DNA of 12,072 nt from Promethearchaeota archaeon (GTDB lineage Archaea; Asgardarchaeota; Lokiarchaeia; Sigynarchaeales; SOKP01): assembly GCA_030620005.1 (NCBI GenBank), contig JAUXAJ010000153.1, positions 1 to 12,072 of the forward strand, read 5' to 3'. The notes beneath the pieces were generated by a model. The model worked only from the letters and a program-made list of their open reading frames with translations, was not told where the DNA came from and searched no databases. Shown in pieces: positions 7,108 to 12,072 of this stretch (position 1 is its first letter; each line of letters begins with the position of its first letter). A program made the position numbers and the translations under genes.

Positions 7108-7995
7108 TTAGTTCTTTTTTTTAAACTTTTGATCAACTTGATAAAAGTCTGAGAGTGCTTTTGATTTCAATCGATATTCTTCTTCTTTACCTGAAAGCAT
7201 TAGTTCTTTAGATATATCGCTTGCCCTTTTGTAAAAAATGTAAGCAGAATGAAAGTCATCGTTCCTTAGAGCGTTTATTGCATCATGTACCACCTTTTCT
7301 AGTGTTTTTGTAGATGTAGGAATTTTTTGAGATAATCGTGCTTTTTCTCTTAATGTTTTTGCTAGATCCTTTTCTATTAACTCTTCTGCAATTAAAGCAG
7401 CTTTATTAAAGTTTTTGGCCGCTTTTTCGTAATCTTCCTTCTTTAAAGCGTTTTCTGCTTTCTTATAATAATCAGAAATTTTCACGTGATCATTATTTTC
7501 AATTTTTTGTAATAATTCTTGAGCAATTTTTCTTTGCTTCTTTCCTCCGCTTAACATGTCTTTTGTACGATTGATAATACTTTCTTTTAAAGCATTCGAA
7601 TTCAAAACATCGGTTAACGTTTCTAAGTGTTCTATATAAATATCGTTTAAATTCGCTTCAAACTCTTCTTTAGACATCTCCAAGAAGTTTAGTTTTTCTA
7701 TAACCCCTGCTGCTTTTTTAAACGGCGCCCGAAACTTCTCTGGTTCGTCGTTTTCGCGCAATAATAATCCTATGATTATTCCTAAAGCTTTTCGACTCAA
7801 TTTTCCTTTAAATCTATGAATATACGATATTATTGATGCTTCTTTCAATTTCAAAAAACTATATTCATTCTTTGAATGATCAAGATTTAATCTAAGAACT
7901 AAATCGTTAGATACAGTAAAGCCCGATTTAGGTAAATTGTATACATTATATTCAGAATCATTTAGCATTAGAATTAAAAAGAAACTAGATGGCAC
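7108..7995 (-). CDS. Uncharacterised protein with C-terminal TPR/MIT-like helical repeats
   Basis: I do not recognise this 295-residue protein as a named family. Residues 1-60 look beta-rich (FFLILMLNDSEYNVYNLP, then alternating hydrophobic strands), and 60-165 are mostly charged helices. The C-terminal part holds two helical-hairpin repeats of TPR or MIT type, at about 174-210 (YYKKAENALKKEDYEKAAKN) and 233-268 (VHDAINALRNDDFHSAYIFY), with conserved A-x-x-A-L-x-x-x-D-(Y/F) spacing. No signal peptide or membrane helix is visible, so it is probably cytoplasmic and mediates protein contacts. The start chosen is GTG at 7995, with GGAG 11 bases upstream; an ATG ten codons downstream (Met10) is the alternative. 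It follows the two coiled-coil genes after 185 bases that contain an oligo-T run, so it may be a separate transcript. Confidence 0.8.
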   Translation of the reverse strand: MPSSFFLILMLNDSEYNVYNLPKSGFTVSNDLVLRLNLDHSKNEYSFLKLKEASIISYIHRFKGKLSRKALGIIIGLLLRENDEPEKFRAPFKKAAGVIEKLNFLEMSKEEFEANLNDIYIEHLETLTDVLNSNALKESIINRTKDMLSGGKKQRKIAQELLQKIENNDHVKISDYYKKAENALKKEDYEKAAKNFNKAALIAEELIEKDLAKTLREKARLSQKIPTSTKTLEKVVHDAINALRNDDFHSAYIFYKRASDISKELMLSGKEEEYRLKSKALSDFYQVDQKFKKKN

Positions 7996-8052
7996 TAAAA
8001 TTTTTACTCCTTTAAATTATGTTTTATTATTACTATTATAGAATTAAGAAAT

Positions 8053-8060
8053 AAAAAAAA
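8053..8060 (-). terminator. Oligo-T run between the coiled-coil operon and the TPR gene
   Basis: A T8 run on the minus strand lies about 120 bases after the stop of the second coiled-coil gene and about 60 bases before the GTG of the TPR-like gene. It is a plausible terminator for the former. Confidence 0.4.
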
Positions 8061-8085
8061 TCATTGAATTTAGGTTTAACCACCA

Positions 8086-8104
8086 CTCATCATTTGATTA
8101 GTCT
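8086..8104 (-). repeat. Duplicate of the 3' end of the upstream coiled-coil gene
   Basis: Nineteen bases here match 8185-8203 at 18 of 19 positions. The latter encodes the last residues (TNRMM) of the coiled-coil protein at 8181-8579. The offset is 99 bases, a multiple of three, and this copy reads TNQMMSGG then a stop in the corresponding frame, but stop codons separate the two copies. It looks like the tail of a decayed tandem copy. Confidence 0.5.
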
Positions 8105-8180
8105 TAAATTAAAAAACTCTCAATCCTCAATTAAGTTATTAAAAACACCAATTGTTAAATTAATAAGTCCTTCCTTATCA

Positions 8181-8579
8181 TTACCTCATCATTCGATTAG
8201 TCTCTTCTCGAATGGATTGGATAATCGAAAGCAACTGAGCGTAGTATAAGTTTTTCGCAACCGTCTTTGAAGTCTGTTTTATAATGTCTATTGCTTTTCT
8301 CTCTTCACTTGTAATCGCTTCAATCGACTTATTTTCCCAGAGTTCTTTTATTTTGTTGTTAAACTCGTCTGAGAGATCTTGGATAGCTCTACTTGAGGTC
8401 ACGCGAAATTGTTTTAAAACTTCAACTATAAGACGAATATTTTCCGTTAAACTCACTGTTTCTTCGCTAAACCTTTGGCTCATTTGATTAATTGATGTAT
8501 TCATGACATTTATTTGAGCTATAGTGCCATCTAACGAGGACGTAATTTGATTAACCTTTTGAATTAATTCCTCTAACAA
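8181..8579 (-). CDS. Small coiled-coil protein B
   Basis: Unrecognised 132-residue, almost entirely helical protein. Heptad-like hydrophobic spacing runs through most of its length (LEELIQKVNQITSSLDGTIA, then IRLIVEVLKQF), with no Cys and no membrane helix. The listed start is a TTG at 8579, five bases after the previous gene's stop, with no nearby Shine-Dalgarno sequence. The frame stays open upstream for 14 more codons, and a GGAAGAGG sequence near 8600-8607 sits at better distance from ATT (8594) or CTG (8591). The true start may therefore be slightly upstream, overlapping the preceding gene and coupled to its translation. It resembles the preceding gene product in size, N-terminal pattern (ML-x-x-LIQ) and layout, suggesting an old tandem duplication. 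Function unknown; a partner subunit in a two-protein coiled-coil complex is a reasonable guess. Confidence 0.75.
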   Translation of the reverse strand: MLEELIQKVNQITSSLDGTIAQINVMNTSINQMSQRFSEETVSLTENIRLIVEVLKQFRVTSSRAIQDLSDEFNNKIKELWENKSIEAITSEERKAIDIIKQTSKTVAKNLYYAQLLSIIQSIREETNRMMR

Positions 8580-8583
8580 TTGT

Positions 8584-9003
8584 TCAGCCAGAATTGGTCG
8601 CCTCTTCCGGTTCTTTATATTTTAAAGAATTTTTCATTAGTTTCACGGATTCTATTGCTTCCGAAAGGATTAAATTTACAGTTTCTTCGTTTAATACCTC
8701 TTCTGCCATATTGCCGAAGTTTTCTAAGCTGGCAATTAATGTTTTTATCGCCTCCAAGCCTAATTCTTCTTGAACACTTTTTAATTCTCTTGTTACATTT
8801 TCTCCTATGTCCTTTATTACATCTATGTGCTTCGTCTGCGTGATCTTAATCTCGTGAGAAAACTGAGACATTTTTTCAGATAAGTCTGATATTTTTTGAT
8901 CAATATTTTTGTTAAGGTCTTCTAAAGATTTATTCAATTCTTTAATAGACACCCCTACCTGCGCCATTCTCGTATATATCGACTGAATCAAGTCTGTTAA
9001 CAT
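8584..9003 (-). CDS. Small coiled-coil protein A
   Basis: Unrecognised 139-residue helical protein. A long coiled coil covers about residues 1-80 (VSIKELNKSLEDLNKNIDQK, then ISDLSEKMSQFS), followed by a second helical part containing LEAIKTLIASLENFGNMAEE. The tail is acidic and polar (KEPEEATNSG). It has no Cys, no signal peptide and no membrane helix. The ATG at 9003 has only a distant purine-rich GGTGG, so leaderless or weak initiation is possible. It is first in a two-gene unit with the similar protein encoded at 8181-8579, four bases apart. The pattern recalls cytoskeletal or signalling linker coiled coils, but sequence alone gives no function. It is real, judging by the clean heptads and tight spacing. 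Confidence 0.75.
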   Translation of the reverse strand: MLTDLIQSIYTRMAQVGVSIKELNKSLEDLNKNIDQKISDLSEKMSQFSHEIKITQTKHIDVIKDIGENVTRELKSVQEELGLEAIKTLIASLENFGNMAEEVLNEETVNLILSEAIESVKLMKNSLKYKEPEEATNSG

Positions 9004-9382
9004 CTCTGCCGTGTTAAATCCACCTTTTCTTTTTTTTTTTCTTGATTATAATAATAATAGAATTCAACTATTTAATTCTTGTTTATTCTAAGAATAGTTT
9101 ATCATATAAGAGCTATTAATCTATAGAGTTGGGGAAAAAAATTTTTAATGGACCCGGGGGATTCGAAACCTGTAGGTATTTTCTGTAGAATTTAGCGTCT
9201 TTTCAGTTAGTATAATTGATGTGCCATTTTATTTCCATGAGGTCTTCTCTATCTTCGAAATCAGTTCGTTTCCCGAGCGTTTTTCTCTAGACATTTTTTT
9301 GATAGAATTCTAACACAAAATTTATTTTTTTTCTTTCTGCTTCTCCAAAATACAGAGCTTCAAAAGAAGGTTGGAGTTTTAA
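9004..9382. other. Intergenic region with tRNA remnant
   Basis: 379 AT-rich bases lie between the coiled-coil operon and tRNA-Ile. They contain pyrimidine runs near 9025-9040 and 9320-9340 and the tRNA-Ile 3'-half remnant at 9147-9175. No protein gene or other RNA gene is evident in the rest. Confidence 0.55.
9147..9175 (-). pseudogene. Decayed 3' half of a tRNA related to tRNA-Ile(UAU)
   Basis: Read on the minus strand, this fragment contains ACAGG, then TTTCGAATCCC and CCGGGTCCATTAAAA. It matches the adjacent tRNA-Ile gene from the acceptor 3' strand outward (TTAATGGACCCGG on the plus strand is identical in both). Its T stem no longer pairs and no matching GGACCCG 5' strand lies next to it. 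TACAGG, which in tRNA-Ile belongs to the third intron, also appears just upstream, so a DNA copy of the unspliced gene, not of mature tRNA, seems to be the source. It could also be a relic attachment site. Confidence 0.6.
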
Positions 9383-9410
9383 TGGACCCGGTGGGAGTCG
9401 AACCCACGAT

Positions 9411-9438
9411 TTCCTGTAATGGTTTTTTTAAACCCTAT
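9411..9438 (-). other. Variable-loop intron of tRNA-Ile (45/46)
   Basis: This 28-nt insertion has a clear bulge-helix-bulge. The central helix CCTG/CAGG is formed by the anticodon stem 3' strand and the intron end, AAA bulges lie on both sides, and there is an inner hairpin with GGTTT/AAACC. Cutting after the second A of each bulge leaves the standard five-base variable loop AAATC. Confidence 0.8.
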
Positions 9439-9446
9439 TTCAGGCT

Positions 9447-9504
9447 TTTACTGATACGGACATTTATTAATTGTCTTGTATGGACTGTGCGTCCGTAGGT
9501 CAAT
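9447..9504 (-). other. Anticodon-loop intron of tRNA-Ile (37/38)
   Basis: This 58-nt insertion lies between A37 and A38. Its ends carry a helix TACGGAC/GTCCGTA extended by TTGA/TCAG. A three-base TAA bulge spans the 5' splice site, and TTA/TAA forms a short central helix. The 3' bulge is less canonical. Excision restores a CAGGT/GCCTG anticodon stem. Confidence 0.8.
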
Positions 9505-9517
9505 TATAAGACCTGCG

Positions 9518-9541
9518 CTTGTTGACCAAGCTTTTAAAAAC
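9518..9541 (-). other. Probable D-loop intron of tRNA-Ile
   Basis: A 24-nt excess lies in the D arm. It is flanked by near-identical GGTAAACAAG and GGTCAACAAG, so the splice points can slide by up to seven bases. CAAG and CTTG within it can pair, but I found no convincing canonical bulge-helix-bulge. An enlarged D-loop cannot be excluded. Confidence 0.55.
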
Positions 9542-9748
9542 CTTGTTTACCAGACTTAGCCACGGGTCCCCGCCGATGTGTGGCAGCGTGAATAATTCTA
9601 CATAAATCTACATCTAATAATAATAAATTAAATAAAATTTTTTAACTTTGCTTTTTTAATGTAAAATTTTATGTTAAATTATTTTTACAAAGTTTGATTA
9701 ATTGGGGAATTTTCCTAATGAAATAAAGAAAAAGAAATGATAATCCCT

Positions 9749-10423
9749 TTAACCATCAATATTCACGGAAATCAAATTCAAGACCCATTTTTTTATCTGC
9801 ATGAGATTTTTAAGAATGCCAGGAACATGTGATTCAGGAAAGTTTTCTTCGGGAACTAGATTTTGTGATGCCGCCATCCATTTATTTAACGCCAGTTGTA
9901 CAAGACTTGCGCCTTCAGCTTCCATGAACATTGGAACAACCGCAGCGCTTTCTCGGGCGTCTCCAATTGCGAAATACACTCTGCGATTAATATCTTTCAA
10001 CATTACAAGATTAGCACATTCATCTAATTTCCTTTCGACTAAAATGGTTTTAAGAAGTTGCGTTTTGATTTCGTCGTCTTTCGCACTAAATTTCTGCTTT
10101 CTTTGTTTAAGAGTAGGCAAGACATAATTAAATAATCTATCAGCGCTACTACCTTCGTCAAAATACATGGTAATTTTCAGACCTTCACCCAGCACTTCAA
10201 TAGAAGTAAAAGTTTTATTCTTAGAGGAATATAGAATGGCTTTAAATCCACCCTTGGTATAATCCTTGGATAAGATATTTCTAGAATCAATAGTGTTACA
10301 AGTGTGATAAGCCAATTCAAATAAAGCTTTTCGGCTTACCAAGTCAAATATTTCCATTTTTTCTTGAGAAACCCATTGAGATTTAATGACATTGTTGTAT
10401 TGATTTAAAAGTCGGTTTTCCAT
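9749..10423 (-). CDS. Unrecognised 224-residue protein downstream of SepSecS
   Basis: No family recognised. The sequence reads as a soluble mixed alpha/beta protein with no signal peptide, membrane helix, metal-binding Cys cluster or nucleotide-binding loop. Residues about 60-100 look like beta strands (FKAILYSSKNKTFTSIEVLG, then LKITMYFDEG). The middle is charged and helical (LPTLKQRKQKFSAKDDEIKT). The C-terminal third includes VYFAIGDARESAAVVPMF and a Trp-containing helix. The start ATG at 10423 has GAGGT ten bases upstream. It lies 134 bases after the spcS stop on the same strand and could share its transcript or have its own promoter in the AT-rich gap. The neighbouring selenocysteine genes and tRNA-Ile invite a tRNA or selenium role, but nothing in the sequence shows one. 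Confidence 0.8.
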   Translation of the reverse strand: MENRLLNQYNNVIKSQWVSQEKMEIFDLVSRKALFELAYHTCNTIDSRNILSKDYTKGGFKAILYSSKNKTFTSIEVLGEGLKITMYFDEGSSADRLFNYVLPTLKQRKQKFSAKDDEIKTQLLKTILVERKLDECANLVMLKDINRRVYFAIGDARESAAVVPMFMEAEGASLVQLALNKWMAASQNLVPEENFPESHVPGILKNLMQIKKWVLNLISVNIDG

Positions 10424-10557
10424 GATCTTGCATACCTCTTAACATGTGAAAAAAAACACTCTTGTTTAAATTCTAACATGGAAAAAACAATATTTATTTC
10501 TTTTCATTTTCGGGCAAATATTTATTGTAGAAATATTTTCAAAGTTGAATCAAAAGA

Positions 10558-11928
10558 TTATTGAACAACTTGCTTGTATGCTTTTTCAAATCTTTCAACT
10601 GCAACAATTATATCTCTGGAATTTGCTCCTATTGCTGAATTCATTACAATATAAGGGATAGAATAATCCTTGCAGCATGTTCCGAACGCTTTTTCGTCTG
10701 GATTATAAACTCTTGGTCCAGTGACTCGCATATTATAAAGGGCGCCCCCTAGAGCGTATAATTGTTCCTTTTTTAAGTTTTCTAGAGATAGTGCGACCGC
10801 AACGGGATTAAAAACATCGAGTATTCTCTCGTTAATTTTACTTGCAATATCTTTCAATTGTTGCTCAAGCAAGAGTCTATTTTTTTGTTGCTGTTCAACT
10901 AATTCCTTGTATCCATTAATACCTAAAGAAAGCATTGAAATTAAAAAATTAACAATAGGACCAGCCGAGGCACGACCGGCGTAAGCTTGACTAATTTTAG
11001 TCATGGTTTCTTTACTTGGGGACGCAATGACAGCTCCACCAACGGGAGTAAGAAAGTTTTTATCGGTAGATTGAATGATAGCATCAACCCTACCTGCATC
11101 TATCGCAGAACGAATTAATTTCATCCATTCTGGGCTCTGAACGCCATAAGCATTGATGACAATGTGAACAAGGTCGTTTTCTTTGGCTAACTTGCTAATT
11201 TCCTTAATATCGTCATGCTCTCGAGGCGGAAAAAAGCTTGTTAAAGACAATACCGCAAAACACTCATCATCAAATTTTTTTTTAATATCTTCGAACGGAA
11301 CTCTCACAGCATCTCCAAACATTTTTCCTTCAACAATTTTTGTATTAACTCCAATTAAATCCAAAGCTTTCAAAATTGAATTGTGGTCAACTTGAGGAAC
11401 TAAAACAGTTCTTTTTTTTGATGCGTCGTCTTTCCAATTTGGTTTTAAAGCGCTTAAACATAGTGCTAAAGACATTCCCGTGCACATGGGAACAACAACA
11501 GCTTTTTTAATGTTGGGTAATCCAAAGTTTTTCAAAAAATTACGGGCCAAATAATTAGAAAGCTCGTACATTATTGAACCACCAGGGGCTTTAGGTTGCG
11601 GAGCTGTTAAAAAACCGCTTCTCCCAATGCCATGACAGAAACCTGCGGATGTTTTTAATTGTAGATTCGAAGCTATTCTTGCTTCTCTTTCGCCTACCCT
11701 GGCTGCTTGGTCGTCTTTATCGGTGTCCATGCTTGAAAGCATTTGCAGTAAGAATTCAATTTGTTGGTCGTTCCATGATTCTATAGGAACATTTTTCTGT
11801 TCAAATAATACCTTAATTGGTTTTAAAAAATTGTTCAATACAAGTTGTCCTCTATTAAGCATGTTCTGAGGAATCGTTGAATTTTTAAAAAATTCAATAA
11901 TATTATTTAAATCTACCATAGAAATCAC
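10558..11928 (-). CDS. spcS: O-phosphoseryl-tRNA(Sec):selenocysteinyl-tRNA(Sec) synthase (SepSecS)
   Basis: PLP enzyme that exchanges the phosphate of Sep-tRNA(Sec) for selenium from selenophosphate, the last step of selenocysteine synthesis in archaea and eukaryotes. The 456-residue protein is full length. VGEREARIAS (78-87) and HGIGRSG (99-105) with QPKAPGGS bind phosphate and PLP. VVPMCTGMSLALC (145-157), HIVINAYGVQS (255-265) and the Schiff-base lysine Lys290 in STDKNFLTPVGG follow. GRASAGP and LSLGINGYKEL come next, and RVTGPRV is near 401. Many of these segments match the human enzyme as I remember it. The annotated start is GTG 11928; ATG at 11919 (Met4) is an alternative. A TATA-like box at 11951-11960 fits a leaderless start. 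It lies 57 bases downstream of tRNA-Sec on the same strand, making a compact selenocysteine locus. Confidence 0.97.
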   Translation of the reverse strand: MISMVDLNNIIEFFKNSTIPQNMLNRGQLVLNNFLKPIKVLFEQKNVPIESWNDQQIEFLLQMLSSMDTDKDDQAARVGEREARIASNLQLKTSAGFCHGIGRSGFLTAPQPKAPGGSIMYELSNYLARNFLKNFGLPNIKKAVVVPMCTGMSLALCLSALKPNWKDDASKKRTVLVPQVDHNSILKALDLIGVNTKIVEGKMFGDAVRVPFEDIKKKFDDECFAVLSLTSFFPPREHDDIKEISKLAKENDLVHIVINAYGVQSPEWMKLIRSAIDAGRVDAIIQSTDKNFLTPVGGAVIASPSKETMTKISQAYAGRASAGPIVNFLISMLSLGINGYKELVEQQQKNRLLLEQQLKDIASKINERILDVFNPVAVALSLENLKKEQLYALGGALYNMRVTGPRVYNPDEKAFGTCCKDYSIPYIVMNSAIGANSRDIIVAVERFEKAYKQVVQ

Positions 11929-11950
11929 TTGAAAATATTCATCATTTACG

Positions 11951-11960
11951 ATATATTAAT
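11951..11960 (-). promoter_or_regulatory. TATA-like box of spcS
   Basis: ATTAATATAT on the minus strand, preceded by an A-rich AAAAAGTG, is centred about 27 bases upstream of the GTG at 11928. It lies in the 57-base gap after tRNA-Sec and predicts transcription starting at or near the start codon. Confidence 0.4.
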
Positions 11961-11985
11961 CACTTTTTGGAAATAAATTAATGAT

Positions 11986-12072
11986 TGGCGGCCCTCGAGG
12001 AGATTTCCTAAGGATTGGGTAGATCCCAACTATTATCGAACTCCTATCCCTCCGCAGGATAACTGGGTTTGA
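11986..12072 (-). tRNA. tRNA-Sec(UCA), 3' half, with T-loop intron (5' half outside window)
   Basis: The window begins, on the minus strand, at the first anticodon base: TCA (12070-12072), then AA and anticodon stem CCCAG (12063-12067). The context TCAAACC also occurs in eukaryotic tRNA-Sec. Next come a long variable arm with TATCC/GGATA around a seven-base loop, a four-pair T stem GGAG/CTCC, a nine-base acceptor 3' strand TCGAGGGCC, discriminator G73 (11989) and an encoded CCA (11986-11988). Nine acceptor plus four T-stem pairs, G73 and a long variable arm are the hallmarks of archaeal/eukaryal tRNA-Sec, and the adjacent SepSecS gene supports it. A 31-nt intron interrupts the T-loop. The 5' half should begin GGCCCTCGA if the acceptor is perfectly paired. 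tRNA-Ser and tRNA-Ile in this window lack an encoded CCA. Confidence 0.9.
12005..12035 (-). other. T-loop intron of tRNA-Sec (about 58/59)
   Basis: This 31-nt insertion lies between TTCGA and AT of the T-loop. Removing it gives loop TTCGAAT closed by GGAG/CTCC. It contains a strong hairpin, TTGGG-ATCTA-CCCAA. Flanking TAA/TTA can pair, but the junction looks more like an internal loop than a canonical bulge-helix-bulge, so splice points are approximate. Confidence 0.8.

Larger units (their letters stand above)
9383..9569 (-). tRNA. tRNA-Ile(UAU) with three apparent introns
   Basis: The 187-nt minus-strand gene folds into a normal 77-nt tRNA after three insertions are removed. The acceptor GGACCCG (9563-9569) pairs exactly with CGGGTCC (9384-9390), with discriminator A73 at 9383. 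The D arm starts GGCTAAGTCTGG. Anticodon stem CAGGT pairs with GCCTG (one T-G pair) around loop CTTATAA, giving anticodon UAU (9506-9508) for AUA codons. The five-base variable loop is AAATC, with T stem GTGGG/CCCAC and loop TTCGACT. Introns are placed in the D-loop (24 nt, about 9518-9541), after position 37 (58 nt, 9447-9504) and after position 45 (28 nt, 9411-9438). The 37 and 45 introns have good helix-bulge structures; the D-loop one rests on restored length and a flanking direct repeat. CCA is not encoded. Many archaea instead read AUA with an agmatidine-modified CAU tRNA. Confidence 0.85.

Noticed and set aside
8064..8249. 61-codon plus-strand frame overlapping the coiled-coil gene end
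   Set aside because: It is antisense, with low-complexity composition, and includes the 19-base repeat, so it is a shadow of the minus strand.
9147..9175. Second functional or trans-spliced tRNA half
   Set aside because: The T stem cannot pair and no unpaired partner 5' half with GGACCCG exists in the window beyond the one used by tRNA-Ile.
1..12072. CRISPR array, insertion sequence or transposase
   Set aside because: No regularly spaced repeats, no transposase-like protein and no terminal inverted repeats with target duplications were seen.

Overview
The window is AT-rich (about two thirds A+T by eye) archaeal DNA with every convincing gene on the minus strand. It carries archaeal/eukaryal-type ribosomal proteins L34e and L14e flanking an archaeal CMP kinase, tRNA genes with bulge-helix-bulge-type introns, a eukaryote-like SepSecS with the 3' half of a selenocysteine tRNA beside it, and a zinc-ribbon/Yip1-like membrane protein. 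Together these point to an Asgard archaeon, probably Lokiarchaeia-like. The lineage is an inference; only the archaeal nature is directly supported.

Layout, left to right. 1-516: N-terminal 172 codons of a LeuA/CimA/homocitrate-synthase family enzyme, running off the left edge. 517-1255: 739 bases with no credible gene. 1256-2731, in transcription order: rpl34e, cmk, rpl14e and an intron-containing tRNA-Ser(GGA), ended by a T9 run. This is the conserved archaeal L34e-cmk-L14e block with a tRNA in the place where truB/cbf5 often lies. 2958-3905: zinc-ribbon membrane protein. 3988-7031: a tight three-gene operon of SAM hydroxide adenosyltransferase (DUF62), a Nudix-NMN adenylyltransferase fusion and RNA 3'-phosphate cyclase RtcA. 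7108-9003: a protein with C-terminal TPR/MIT-like helical repeats and two small coiled-coil proteins that look like diverged paralogues. 9147-9569: a decayed tRNA 3' fragment followed by a tRNA-Ile(UAU) gene about 187 nt long that appears to contain three introns. 9749-10423: an unrecognised 224-residue protein. 10558-12072: SepSecS and the 3' half of tRNA-Sec; the window ends exactly on the first anticodon base.

How the parts fit. tRNA-Sec and SepSecS form a selenocysteine locus: SepSecS converts O-phosphoseryl-tRNA(Sec) to Sec-tRNA(Sec). PSTK, SelB and SelD are not visible here. The main surprise is tRNA architecture. All three tRNA genes contain introns, tRNA-Ser and tRNA-Sec are both interrupted in the T-loop near position 58/59, and tRNA-Ile has insertions in the D-loop, anticodon loop and variable loop. 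RtcA, an RNA-end-processing enzyme, lies in the same window inside an NAD/SAM-related operon. None of the genes in the window shows an in-frame UGA that would mark it as a selenoprotein.
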